In this document: piece after piece, positions 1-10,037 of the stretch
How the letters are laid out: each line of letters starts with the position of its first letter
Numbering within the stretch: the first letter of the stretch is position 1
NCBI RefSeq assembly: GCF_000002425.4
Contig: NC_037265.1
Location: 8,643,238 to 8,707,237 of the forward strand
Length of the DNA: 64,000 nt
Direction of reading: 5' to 3'
Source: Physcomitrium patens
Taxonomy: Eukaryota; Streptophyta; Bryopsida; Funariales; Funariaceae
The notes under the pieces: model-generated
The model's database searches: none
Told to the model about the DNA's origin: nothing
Seen by the model: the letters and a program-made list of their open reading frames with translations, nothing else
Program-made: the position numbers and the translations under genes

Positions 1-301
1 GCCTCGACTCCTATATATACTACTGGCCTATGGTTCTAAGAAAGCGCATCAAGAAGCTTCCCAAGAACTATGAAGCTTCTCGAGAAACTACCCAAGAGCT
101 AGGAAGCTTCTCAAGTAACTTCCTAGAATCTACTAGAATATTCTAAGAATCTTCTAGAGTATTCTAAAGGAATCTTTAGGGAATCTTTGAAGAATATTCC
201 AAGAGAATATTCAAGGAATCTTCTGGAAGTTTCTAGAGACTTCTTTCTAGAAGGTTCTAGAAACTTGTCTCTAGAAAGGTCTAAAGACTATGTCCTTAAC
301 A
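1..301 (-). repeat. 3' LTR of element A (partial)
   Basis: Positions 1-301 match 12403-12703 with only a few base differences, including a one-base shift near position 40. The LTR terminus (TGTTA on the minus strand) is at 301. The other end of the LTR lies before the window start. The sequence is rich in short inverted AAGCTTC and TTCTAGAA motifs. Confidence 0.9.
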
Positions 302-351
302 TCACCTCTTTCTTTAGCTTCGAGGTCTCCGAGAAGCAATGTTATCGTCAG

Positions 352-705
352 TTAATACCAACGCAAGAAAATGAAGATCTGTCGCATAACCTCTGCTATG
401 AACTCCAATTGTTGTTCACGAGGCAAGTGATTCAATGGTCCTTGAAGCCAACGGTAGTGGCCCACGCCTTCAACTTCTGACCAAGCATGAACCTCCGTGT
501 CTTCATTGTGAAATTATCCTGCAAACACTCCTTCTGGCTGACCATTGTAGGCAGGCTCGACCTCAAATACAATCACCAGCGATCTGTTGCTCGAAATCCT
601 TCGACGTCGTCGTGGTGTAGGCGGTTCTTCATCTCGCGGTCGTCTTCGTGAGCTAGTTACTTGAGATGACATGACAAGTGTAGTATCTTGGCTATCCATA
701 TTCAA
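352..705 (-). pseudogene. ORF3 of element A (env position), one internal stop
   Basis: A reading frame of 117 codons plus stop lies downstream of pol and just before the 3' LTR, the place where errantiviruses carry env. It starts MNMDSQDTTLVM, has an arginine-rich stretch (RRRPRDEEPPTPRRRRR), and is interrupted once by TAA at 514-516, consistent with CAA to TAA. Past that stop the same frame continues with GVGHYRWLQGPLNHLPREQ and ends with FIFLRWY. The second half clearly matches ORF3 of element B (GMGHYRWLRGPINYLRREQ), although the two elements are different families. I see no signal peptide, membrane segment or glycosylation pattern, so this is not an obvious envelope protein. Function unknown; the basic stretch suggests nuclear or nucleic-acid contact, which is inference. 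Confidence 0.7.
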
Positions 706-844
706 AGGCTAAAATAATAAGAACAAACTTGGGCTACTAACAAAGTTCTACGCTATCTTGGAGAGAATGACTACATCAACTATGGATTTTGGTGGTGCTC
801 TCTCCTCTTTTCTGTTTTCTGGATGAGCAAGCTTCAGTAAGAAG

Positions 845-3800
845 CTATCGTCGAACCGGCTTGGGTTTCTCAGGATATCGTCGATGAAACTCCTATACCT
901 TTTGTGGCGCATTCGCGAGATTTTCGGCCGGCTCCCATGTTCGTTCATTAATATCGTAACCGCTCCAATGCACAAAGTATTCTAATTTACCCCGTCTTTG
1001 CCGTGAATCCAGGACCTTTTCCACCTCGTATTCTTCGTGGTTCTCTATTTCTATGCTAGGTGGTGGACATTGTACTCTTCCAGGAAAAGACGATTCTCGA
1101 TAAGGCTCCAACAAAGAAACATGAAAGACAGGATGTACCTTCATAGTAGCTGGTAACTCCAGACGATACGCTACAGGATTGATCTGCTTCTGGATAACAA
1201 ATGGTCCCAATCTCCGATAGTCTAATTTGTCACATGGCCGCTTGGTCTTAATATTTCTTCGAAGCAACCAAACTTTGTCTCCAATCGTGAATTTAAGTGC
1301 CTGATTCCGAAATTTGTCCGCGGATGCCTTGTAAGATTCTTGGGTAGTTTGCAATTGAAGCTTCAATTTAGTTTGAAGCTGCAAAAGCTCCTTCACCAAT
1401 CCTTCAGCTGCCGGATTGTTAATCGTTGACGAACTCCATAAGTCAAGCTTCGGATGGTATCCATAATTGGAAAAGAATGGCGTTTGTTGAGATGATGCCT
1501 GAAGGGTGTTGTTATATGCGAACTCGACTAGCGGTAGATATGCGGCCCAATCATCTTGTTGATAGTTGATGGTGCAACGTAAATATTGTTCTAAAACTTG
1601 ATTCACCCGTTCTGTTTGGCCGTCCGTTTGAGGATGAAATGCCGAAGAAAGCTTGATATCCACCTTCAATATTTCAAAAAGAGATTTCCAAAACTTTGAC
1701 ACAAACTGGGTTCCTCGATCCGATACGATATCATCTGATAGACCATGATATCGATACACATTATCAAGAAAGAGTCTTGCTGTGTCTTCGCTTGACGATG
1801 TCTTCTTGCAAGGGACAAAATGCGCCATCTTTGTAAGCCGGTCTACGACAACAAAAATGCTATCAAATGAATTCGATGGTGGTAGATCCGTAATAAAGTC
1901 CATGGAAACCGAAGACCATGGTCTGTGCAGAATAGGCAATGGCTGTAGAAGTCCATAAGGCCGATGTCGAGGGTTTTTGGATCTTGAACAAATGTCATAA
2001 GATACAACAAAATCTTTCACATCCTTCCACATTTGAGGCCACTAGAAATCGCGGGAAATAAGTTCCAAGGTCTTATTGAATCCAAAATGTCCTGCAGCTG
2101 GAAAGTCATGGCGAGATTGAAGAACTCGGAGTCGTGCTGGCCCTTTTGGGATATACAACCGCTCTTCGAAATATACTAGATCTCCTTCCATCTTGAATTT
2201 ATCATCACTAGCATGTTGCTTGATATCAAGGGCTAGAGAATCTTCAATGGTTGCGGCTCGTACCTGGTCGAGGAAGTCAGCATCAATTGGTACAATAGCG
2301 GCGTTGAGCCGAAATTTCTCTGGCTTCAACAATGTCGTACACTGTTGATCAAATGCTGCATCTCCAGCCTTTGGCACGAGATATGATCTCTTTGATAATG
2401 CATCGGACAACCCTTGTTGCTTCCCAAGCCGATAAGTAATAACAAAGTCGAACCTGGATAGCGACATACTCCACCGAGCTTGACGCCGATTCAAAACCCG
2501 AGCCGACATAAAATACTCCAAATTCTTGTGATCTGTATATACGATCACTGGATGTGCAGTTCCTTCGAGAAAGTGGCGCCACTCTTGGAAAGAATCTACT
2601 ATAGCAAGGAGTTCCTTATCGTGGATCTCATAGTTGATCTCAGTAGCAGAGAATTTTTGAGAATAAAACGCAACTGGATGGAGCTTCTCATCTACGCCCA
2701 TCTGTGAAAGTACAGCTCTCAAAGCAAAATCCGAAGCATCTGTCTCCAAATAAAAGGCCTTTGTAAAGTCTGAATGTACCAAGATTGGAGCTGTAGTAAA
2801 TACCATCTTCAAATCTTGAAATGCTTTTTCTGCGATAGGTCCCCATTCGAGCTTGTCCTTGCACGTTAACCGAGTGAGGGAGACAGCAACTTGAGAATAA
2901 TTCTTGATGAAGATCCGATAGTAGTTAGCAAATCTAAGAAAACATTGTACATCCCTAACCGTCTTCGGAACTTGCCAAGACATGATTGCTTCCACCTTCT
3001 TTGGATCCATCTTCAAGCCTTCCATAGTCGCGATGAATCCTAAAAACTCCATCTCAGTTTGGTGAAATAAGTACTTCTCCAATTTGGCATAGAGTCCTCG
3101 CTCCCGTAGTTTTTTGAGTACCAGACGAACGTACTTCTCATGTTCTTCCTCGTTCTTAGAAAATATCAAAATATCATCTAGATAGATGACAACAAAATCG
3201 TCTAGATGCTCTCGAAAGATGTCATTCATCATGTGTTGAAAGACCGCTGGAGCATTAGTAAGACCAAATGGCATGACATTGTATTTGAAATGGCCATACC
3301 TTGTTCGAAAAGCTGTCTTCCATTCATCTCCTTCCTTGATTCACACAAGGTTGTAAGCTCCCCTTAGGTCAATCTTCGTAAAGATCCTTACACATCCAAG
3401 TTGTTCTAGAAGACCAGAGATCAAAGGTAGTGGGTAGCGATTCTTTTTTGTCACCTTGTTGAGACCTCGATAGTCCACGCACATCCGTAGTGAGCCATCC
3501 TTCTTCTTCACAAATAAGATTGGTGCCCCAGCTGGCGACTTCGAATGACGGATGAAGTTCTTGGCTAGATTCTCATCAATATACTTCCGCAACTCAGACA
3601 ACTCCGTCTGCGACAAATTGTAGATTGGTCCAAAAGGTGGTTGTGCTCCTTCTTGCAATTCAATGGCACAGTCATAGGGTCGATGCTCTGGCAGCATATC
3701 ATCATTCTTCTTTTCAAAGACATCTTTGAATTCTTCATACTGCTTTGGAATAACCAAAGTCGGAGTTGCATCTTCTCGAGTCTGAGTTGCGAAGATGACA

Positions 3801-4228
3801 AGAGGTGTATTTTGCTTGGCTTCCTTCATGAAAGCCCTTGCACCTATAAACAAGGATTTGCTTCTAGACATTTTCTTGGCAAATTCCACCTTCAAGGAGT
3901 TTGTTGGTAATGTCACTTTCCGCAACTTCCAATCTATCAATGGATTATATCTATCAAGCCAAGATAGTCCCAAAATGATAGGACATGAAGGGGTCTTGAT
4001 AACATTAAACACAATATTGCTCTCATGGTTTTCAAGACGTACCTTCAATGGTTTAGTTTCATGGATAATATTGCCCGAAGACAATGGTCGTCCGTCTATG
4101 ACTTCTACATGGACAGGCTTAAGTTTCTTTACAAGAGAAATATTGTGAAGCTTGGCAAACTCTTCATCTATAAAGCAAGCGGATGCACCCGAGTCTAATA
4201 AAGCATCGACTTGTAGTTCTTGAATACC
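845..4228 (-). pseudogene. pol: Pol of element A, protease remainder to chromodomain
   Basis: Continues the pol frame broken at 10583. It opens in the protease with [16 protein letters not shown] at about 4150-4200. RT follows ([10 protein letters not shown] near 3350, VVIYLDDILIFSK near 3170-3205, so the YLDD catalytic motif is intact). RNase H has ETDASDFAL near 2735 and YTDHKNLEYFM near 2520. Integrase has the HHCC zinc domain (HDFPAAGHFG, then CSRSK), the DDE core ([32 protein letters not shown]) and a GPF module. The C-terminal chromodomain at about 905-1020 keeps the cage residues Y, W and W ([16 protein letters not shown]). In-frame stops interrupt it at 3341-3343 (TGA), 2042-2044 (TAG) and 893-895 (TAG), all explainable by C-to-T or G-to-A changes. 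The frame would naturally end at 845. Confidence 0.9.
4224..4228. repeat. Target site duplication of element B, left copy (ATACC)
   Basis: ATACC directly precedes the TG terminus at 4229 and recurs as 10578-10582 after the CA terminus at 10577. Removing B plus one copy restores the protease frame of element A. Confidence 0.95.
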
Positions 4229-4768
4229 TGTCAAGGACAAGAACTCGATGAAAGCTAAAGAGTAAGTGAGACTTTTCTCAAAAAGAAATAGGACAAAATA
4301 GAAATATGTATATTAAGAAAGAAACTGGAATGGCTATTGCCAAAATACAAGAAAACTAGAGACCCTTGAAACTAGACTAGAAGCAAGAAAGGAGTTGACA
4401 AGAGTGAAGAGGGCTTCACTCTTGCCTCTATATATACTATCTAACTAGAAGCCACGTGGCGATGTTCTATAAGACCTCCAATATATGTTGACTTTCTAGG
4501 CCACATGCCTTTGCTTGCAAGGCAAGTTTTCTATGGATGGACCACGTAGTTAGCTTGTTCTTTAAGCTTCCAACATGTGTGGCACATGGCTAACTTGTTG
4601 ACCAAGTTTCTAACCTAAAAGTCAACTATAGACTCCTATAAAGTCAAAGCAGCGTCTATGAAGCTTCTAAGAAGCTTCTCTAGAAGATATTACACAATTA
4701 ACCTACTTTTATCTACTTTTACATACTTTTATCTATTCATATAGGTAATTATATGTATGTCCTTGACA
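4229..4768 (-). repeat. 3' LTR of element B
   Basis: 540 bp, TGTC...GACA on either strand. It differs from 10038-10577 at about four bases: C/T in the TATA-like stretch near 4438, G/A in CACGTGG near 4456, G/A near 4745, and T/G at the end. A TATATATAC box and an AAGAGTGAAG tract on the minus strand could be promoter parts; this is inference. Confidence 0.95.
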
Positions 4769-4785
4769 TTACCCCCCCTTCTAGG
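4769..4785 (-). other. Polypurine tract of element B
   Basis: Read on the minus strand, the bases just before the 3' LTR are CTAGAAGGGGGGGTAA. This is the expected position and composition of the plus-strand DNA primer. Element D has AGAAGGGGGGATAA at 26200-26215 in the same place. Confidence 0.85.
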
Positions 4786-4809
4786 GACGAGTTCCACGAG
4801 GAGCGGTGA

Positions 4810-5232
4810 TTATATATTGAGAAAATCTAATATGCGGCGAATTGTATTTGCTACATACTCTGATCTTTGTTCTCTTCGAAGATAGTTGATGGGTCCTCTT
4901 AGCCATCGATAGTGTCCCATTCCAGGGCGAGAAGACCACCCTGTTATTTGATCACTGTTGAGGCCTTCATAACTTCCTTCAAATAATACATTTGAAACAC
5001 CATCAGGAGTCGTTCCTATCTCCAATAATATCACCAAACATCGAGAATCTCTTCCAAGGTCGTGATACCAAACGCGTTGTATCTCACCATCTATTCGAGG
5101 AAGAACATGTCGTTCTTGAGGGTCTTCATGTCGGTTGCGTCGTCTTGAAGGTTGTGACAATCGCAATGTCTCATCCGGTAAGTCAACAAACGAAGGTTCT
5201 TGAGTTGAATCCGCTGGTTGTTGGCTCTCCAT
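4810..5232 (-). CDS. ORF3 of element B, env-position protein of unknown function
   Basis: An intact 140-residue frame lies between the end of pol and the polypurine tract. The N-terminus (MESQQPADSTQEPSFVDLPD) is polar and probably disordered. A basic patch follows (SQPSRRRNRHEDPQERH), then a likely folded part with VWYHDLGRDSRCLVILLEIG and a C-terminal GMGHYRWLRGPINYLRREQ segment that ends in an amphipathic helix-like stretch (YVANTIRRILDFLNI). No hydrophobic membrane span, signal peptide or cysteine pattern is seen. Homologous frames occur in the same place in elements A, C, D and E, so it is a real component of these elements and not a chance ORF. The start is the first ATG of the conserved frame. 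Expression could be from a spliced or internal transcript; nothing in the sequence decides this. Confidence 0.8.
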   Translation of the reverse strand: MESQQPADSTQEPSFVDLPDETLRLSQPSRRRNRHEDPQERHVLPRIDGEIQRVWYHDLGRDSRCLVILLEIGTTPDGVSNVLFEGSYEGLNSDQITGWSSRPGMGHYRWLRGPINYLRREQRSEYVANTIRRILDFLNI

Positions 5233-5405
5233 CTAATTAGCGTCACAAAATGCAAAGAAGTTACAAACAAGGATAGGAAATTGAATGTTATCTTGCCTCA
5301 ATCTTGTCTCTTTTATAAGAGAGGTTTTCATCTTGGTTTTGATGGATGTCGTTGATGAAAAACTTTGACTTTAGCTGATGCATTTGCTAGATTCCTGGAT
5401 GGCTC

Positions 5406-8400
5406 CTATGTGCGCTCACTAATATCATATCCGCACCAATGAACAAGATATTCCAGCTTATTTCGGCGCCGCCTTGAGTCTAATATCTCTTCCACCTCAA
5501 ATTCTTCATTATTATCTACTTCTATAGGAGGCGGTGGCATTTGTCTTCTTCCTTGTATATCCACTGTCTTATATGGTTCAAGAAGAGACACGTGGAATAC
5601 AGGATGGATCTTCATTGACTCCGGTAGATGTAACCGATATGCAACTGGGTTGATCTGTTCAGAAACAGAAAAGGGGCCAAGCCTACGATAGTCCAACTTG
5701 TCACAAGGTCGAGTGGTCTTGATATTGCGACGAAGTAGCCATACCTTATCACCCACGTTGAGTTGTGGTTGCTCTTTACAATATACATCTGCATTTATCT
5801 TTTGTCGTTCTTGAGCTTTCTTCAACTGCGCCTTCATTATTGCATGTAACTCTGACAACCGATTTGCCATATCTTCTGCTGCAGGATTATCAACTTTTGA
5901 AAAATCAAAAGTATCAAGTCGTGGATGATAGCCATAATTGGCAAAGAAAGGTGTTTGTTGCGTGGAGGAATGTACCGTATTATTATAAGCAAACTCTGCC
6001 AATGGCAGAAGGTTTGTCCAATCATCTTGTTGATAGTTGATGGTACACCTTAAATACTGTTCCAAGACTTGGTTTACGCGCTCTGTTTGTCCATCAGTTT
6101 GAGGATGGAAAGCTGAAGATAGCTTTATGTCCACTTTTAAAATCTTGAAAAGAGTCCTCCAGAATCTCGATACAAATTGAGTTCCCCTATCCGATATGAT
6201 ATCTTTAGGTAATCCATGATAGCGATAGATATTATCAATGAAAAGCTTAGCTGTTTCTTCACCTGTGATAGATTTTGTACATGGCACAAAATGTGCCATC
6301 TTGGTGAAACGATCTACTATCACAAATATAGAATCATAAGATCTTGAGTTTGGAAGATCTGTGATGAAATCCATAGAAACAGAAGACCATGGTTGTTCTG
6401 GTATAGGTAATGGCTGAAGAAGTCCGTAAGGTCGATGTCGAGGAATTTTTGATCTTGAACAAATATCACATGATTGTACAAAGTCTTTGACTGACTTCCA
6501 CATTTGTGGCCACCAAAAATCTCTTGATATGAGTTCCAGAGTCTTATTATATCCAAAGTGCCCTGCTGCTGGAAAGTCATGACGTGCTTGAAGAACACGC
6601 AAACGTACTTTTCCTTCTGGAACATATAGGCGTCCTTCAAAATATAATAGATTATTCTTGAACTCGAACTTAGAAGAATCATGAGACTTGGAAGAATTAT
6701 TCTCGATATCATGAACAAGAGGGTCTGAGGACATACTGGACTGGATTTGCTTGAGAAAAGTTGAATCAACAGTCAATGTTGATTTCATTGCTCGGAGATG
6801 AAATTGCTCCGGTTTCAAGAGGACCGTTCTTTGTTGCTCAAAAGCTGCATCTCCTTCTTTTGGTGCAAAATAAGAACGTCTAGACAGGGCATCGGACAAA
6901 CCTTGTTGTTTTCCTGGCCGATAAGTGATAATGAAGTCGAATCTTGACAAAGACATACTCCAACGAGGTTGACGACGATTCAACACGCGTGCTGACATGA
7001 AATACTCGAGGTTCTTGTGATCTGTATACACAGTGACTGGACTAGAAGCACCTTCTAAATAATGACGCCATTCTTGAAAGGAATCCACGATTGCAAGAAG
7101 TTCTTTATCGTGGATCTCATAATTGATCTCGGCTGCTGAGAATTTTCTTGAATGAAAAGCTATCGGATGAAGTTTGTCATCTGTTCCCATTTGTGATAAA
7201 ACTGCACCCAAGGCAAAATCCGATGCGTCTGTTTCCATAAAAAATACCTTGGAAAAGTCAACACTATATAAGACTGGTGCAGAGACAAACGATGTCTTCA
7301 AGGCTTCAAATGCTGCTTCCGCTTCTTGATTCCATTGGAATTTATCTTTACTAGTCAAGCGTGTAAGTGGAGCTGCAACTCGTGAGAAATCTTTGATGAA
7401 GATCCGATAGTAATTGGCAAATCCCAAGAAACATTGGACATCTCTTACAGTCTTTGGAATCTTCCAATCCATGATTGTTTGGACTTTCTTAGAATCCATC
7501 ATAAGACCATCATTTGAAATGATGTATCCTAAAAAGTCAACTTGAGTAGTGTGAAATACACACTTTTCCATCTTGGCGTACAATCCTGCATCTCTGAGTT
7601 TTTGTAATACTTGACGAACATGTATTTCATGTTCTTCAACATTCTTAGAATAAATCAGGATATCGTTTAGGTAGCAGACGACAAAATTGTCTAAGAATTC
7701 ACGAAATACATCATTCATGAGATGTTGAAAAGCAGCTGGTGCATTCGTGAGTCCAAAAGGCATGACATTATATTCAAAATGCCCGTACCTGGTTCGAAAC
7801 GCAGTCTTCCATTCATCTCCTTCTTTGATCCGTACTAGATTATATGCTCCTCTTAGATCTATTTTTGTATAGATCTTAGCTTGATTTAACTGGTCAAGGA
7901 GTCCTGATATCAAAGGTAATGGATACCTGTTCTTGATTGTGATCTTGTTGAGTCCTCGATAGTCAACACACATTCGTAAAGATCCATCTTTTTTCTTTAC
8001 GAATAAAATTGGAGCTCCTGCTGGAGATTTTGAATGGCGTATGAAATTCTTTGCTAAATTCTCGTCAATATATGTCTTGAGTTCAGCCAACTCATCTTGC
8101 GATAAACTGTAAATTGGTCCAAATGGTGGCAGAGTTCCTTCCTTGAGATCGATTGAACAATCGTATGGGCGATGCTCAAGAAGAATATCTGCATTTTTTT
8201 TCTCAAAAACGTCTTGATAATCCTGATATTGACTTGGAATGCCACTTGAAGTCTTTACGCTTTCAGAAATAGGTGCAGCATAAATAGCAAAAGTTGATCC
8301 TTCTTTTGCTGCGTGTATAAATGCTTTTGCACCTATAAGTGCGGGTTTTACTATACTAGACTCATGGTTTTTTACTTGATTAATAGAACTGTTACTAATG

Positions 8401-8912
8401 CTCTGAGGAAAATCAAGTTTACGAGAAATCCAATCTATTCGAGGATTATACTTTTCTAACCATAATAAGCCTAAAATAACTGGATTAGAGGGAGATCTAA
8501 TTATATTAAAAATTACGCAACTACTATGACCATTTATTACTACATCTACAGGAAGTGTTTCGTGAGTTACATCTCCAGAAGACAACGGACGACCATCTAT
8601 GACTTCTACGTGTACAGGTTTAGTTTTTTGTATTAATGATATTCTATGACATCTAGCAAATTCTTCATCTAAAAAACAAGATGAGGCTCCTGAATCTACC
8701 AAGGCAGAGGCTTTGTAATTATTAGGTCCTAAACGCACATCTATTATAAAACAAGGAGATGGTTCTGAGGAGAGGATAGGACCTTCATTAGAAGTTGTAC
8801 AAGATTCCAGCCGCACGGTCCCTATTGTAGCTGGACGTACTCGTTTTCCGACATACTGTCTTCTTTGACAGCCGTACTCCTCATTTTGTAGTTGCGTCGC
8901 TTCTTTGGACAA
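5406..8912 (-). CDS. pol: Pol polyprotein of element B (PR-RT-RNase H-IN, truncated chromodomain)
   Basis: 1168 open codons. Approximate residue order: aspartic protease with ALVDSGASS at 70; RT with [10 protein letters not shown] near 350 and the catalytic box near 412; RNase H with METDASDFALGAVL near 560; integrase zinc domain (HDFPAAGHFGYN to CSRSK) near 765-810; DDE core [19 protein letters not shown] and [13 protein letters not shown] near 845, 905 and 940; GPF module; chromodomain from about 1130. Two lesions stand out. The RT box reads CYLNDILIYSK instead of YLDD, a G-to-A change. The frame also ends at TAG in ERT(stop)EP, where A and D have tryptophan; beyond it the frame continues to about 5330. 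The pol frame is -1 relative to gag and overlaps its end, and the first codon here is TTG, so pol is probably made by frameshift rather than its own start. Confidence 0.93.
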   Translation of the reverse strand: MSKEATQLQNEEYGCQRRQYVGKRVRPATIGTVRLESCTTSNEGPILSSEPSPCFIIDVRLGPNNYKASALVDSGASSCFLDEEFARCHRISLIQKTKPVHVEVIDGRPLSSGDVTHETLPVDVVINGHSSCVIFNIIRSPSNPVILGLLWLEKYNPRIDWISRKLDFPQSISNSSINQVKNHESSIVKPALIGAKAFIHAAKEGSTFAIYAAPISESVKTSSGIPSQYQDYQDVFEKKNADILLEHRPYDCSIDLKEGTLPPFGPIYSLSQDELAELKTYIDENLAKNFIRHSKSPAGAPILFVKKKDGSLRMCVDYRGLNKITIKNRYPLPLISGLLDQLNQAKIYTKIDLRGAYNLVRIKEGDEWKTAFRTRYGHFEYNVMPFGLTNAPAAFQHLMNDVFREFLDNFVVCYLNDILIYSKNVEEHEIHVRQVLQKLRDAGLYAKMEKCVFHTTQVDFLGYIISNDGLMMDSKKVQTIMDWKIPKTVRDVQCFLGFANYYRIFIKDFSRVAAPLTRLTSKDKFQWNQEAEAAFEALKTSFVSAPVLYSVDFSKVFFMETDASDFALGAVLSQMGTDDKLHPIAFHSRKFSAAEINYEIHDKELLAIVDSFQEWRHYLEGASSPVTVYTDHKNLEYFMSARVLNRRQPRWSMSLSRFDFIITYRPGKQQGLSDALSRRSYFAPKEGDAAFEQQRTVLLKPEQFHLRAMKSTLTVDSTFLKQIQSSMSSDPLVHDIENNSSKSHDSSKFEFKNNLLYFEGRLYVPEGKVRLRVLQARHDFPAAGHFGYNKTLELISRDFWWPQMWKSVKDFVQSCDICSRSKIPRHRPYGLLQPLPIPEQPWSSVSMDFITDLPNSRSYDSIFVIVDRFTKMAHFVPCTKSITGEETAKLFIDNIYRYHGLPKDIISDRGTQFVSRFWRTLFKILKVDIKLSSAFHPQTDGQTERVNQVLEQYLRCTINYQQDDWTNLLPLAEFAYNNTVHSSTQQTPFFANYGYHPRLDTFDFSKVDNPAAEDMANRLSELHAIMKAQLKKAQERQKINADVYCKEQPQLNVGDKVWLLRRNIKTTRPCDKLDYRRLGPFSVSEQINPVAYRLHLPESMKIHPVFHVSLLEPYKTVDIQGRRQMPPPPIEVDNNEEFEVEEILDSRRRRNKLEYLVHWCGYDISERT

Positions 8913-9829
8913 TGTTGAGCAGTGTGCTTAGGTTCTCCACAATATAAGCACAATCCTTCTTGGCGACGACGAGACTTTTCTTGCTCAGTAAGAGGTTTGA
9001 AACGTACCGCATCAATTTGCATATCCTCTACTTCTGAAGGTATGTGTTGAGGAGACGTCGGTGTTGCCATTGAATTGTAGTAACATTGAGGCCCACTTGT
9101 GCGACTCTCGGATCGAAATTCAAAAAGTCGATTGTCGCACTTCACAGCAAAGTCAATTGCTTGACTCAATGTTTGAGGATCAGGTAAATTAAGCATCAAT
9201 TTCTTTACCTCATATTGTAATCCGTAGAGAAATTGACTCACAAGTGCGGCATCATCCCACTTGATATCAGTTGCAAGTTGTCGAAATTGCGAAGCATATA
9301 ATGTTACTGATCGATTGCCTTGTCGCAAAATACGGATCTTGTTGGTTGCAACACGAATTGCATCATGTTCTCCAAACATGGATCGAAACTCCGCCAAAAA
9401 AGCCTCCAGATTATCCAATATTGGATCTCGTCGTTCAAGAAAAGATGAAAACCATGACAATGCTGAACCTGAAAGAAGTGTACCAATGAATCTAACTTGT
9501 GATCCTGGAGTTGGATAGCTCTGGGGTTGAAGTTCAATCACTAGTTGGACCTGATTGATGAATCCTCGAAACTTGGATCTGGTACCATCAAACTTCTCGG
9601 GCAAGGCAACTCTCGGTTCTCTAACACTCGAAGGGTGTTCCATTCTGGGAGAAGGGACATGGTTTGGTGCAGATGTTGAAGCAGCCCCAATCATCTCTAT
9701 ATCTTCACTTCCTACCATTCTTGTTGCTCCTTGTGGTGGTAAATTGAGTTGATGCATCGCAAGCATTAACTCCCTCAATTGTTCTTGCATCTGTGCCATT
9801 GCACTCTTCATTTCAACAAGCTCTGCCAT
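8822..9829 (-). CDS. gag: Gag of element B
   Basis: 335 residues, starting with ATG at 9829 as MAELVEMKSAMAQMQEQLRE, a short coiled-coil-like N-terminus. The central part is the usual Ty3-type Gag (LPEKFDGTRSKFRGFINQVQ, then GSALSWFSSFLERRDPILDN and QFRQLATDIKWDDAALVSQF). Near the C-terminus lies one CCHC zinc knuckle, CLYCGEPKHTAQHC, expected to bind element RNA. The frame is intact. It overlaps the open pol frame by about 90 bases in a different phase. The product should assemble cytoplasmic virus-like particles. Confidence 0.93.
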   Translation of the reverse strand: MAELVEMKSAMAQMQEQLRELMLAMHQLNLPPQGATRMVGSEDIEMIGAASTSAPNHVPSPRMEHPSSVREPRVALPEKFDGTRSKFRGFINQVQLVIELQPQSYPTPGSQVRFIGTLLSGSALSWFSSFLERRDPILDNLEAFLAEFRSMFGEHDAIRVATNKIRILRQGNRSVTLYASQFRQLATDIKWDDAALVSQFLYGLQYEVKKLMLNLPDPQTLSQAIDFAVKCDNRLFEFRSESRTSGPQCYYNSMATPTSPQHIPSEVEDMQIDAVRFKPLTEQEKSRRRQEGLCLYCGEPKHTAQHCPKKRRNYKMRSTAVKEDSMSENEYVQLQ

Positions 9830-10037
9830 AGTAGCACTTAGAAAAGAGAAGATGTCTAATAACGCTCAAAATAGAAGAGAGGAATTGATAACAAAGAAAA
9901 TACTAAGAACAATATCAGTTTAAAAGAGGGTAATCCGTAACTTCTAATGCGCTTATGTCTTATCAAGAAAAAGGGGTAATCCACTCTTAATCAAGAAAAG
10001 ACAAAGCTCTGATATTGTAAGTGTACTCTTGTCAATC
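9830..10037 (-). promoter_or_regulatory. Leader of element B with displaced primer-site-like motif
   Basis: The leader contains AATATCAGAGCT on the minus strand (10005-10016). TATCAGAGC matches the core of the plant initiator-tRNA-Met primer site, but it starts about 20 bases inside the LTR edge rather than adjacent. The rest is one copy of a roughly 110-bp unit with AAGGGGTAATCCACTC and AAGAGGGTAATCCGTAAC blocks, bounded by ATATCAG motifs facing each other. Related units recur three times in element A. Confidence 0.5.

Noticed and set aside
187..480. 97-codon plus-strand ORF at the window start
   Set aside because: It crosses from the LTR of A into antisense ORF3 of A; no homology of its own.
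3641..4148. Plus-strand ORFs opposite RT and protease of A
   Set aside because: Shadows of the well-supported minus-strand pol; no independent motif.
4810..5232. Calling ORF3 a retroviral envelope gene
   Set aside because: Position fits, but there is no signal peptide, transmembrane span, cleavage site or glycosylation pattern; kept as unknown ORF3.
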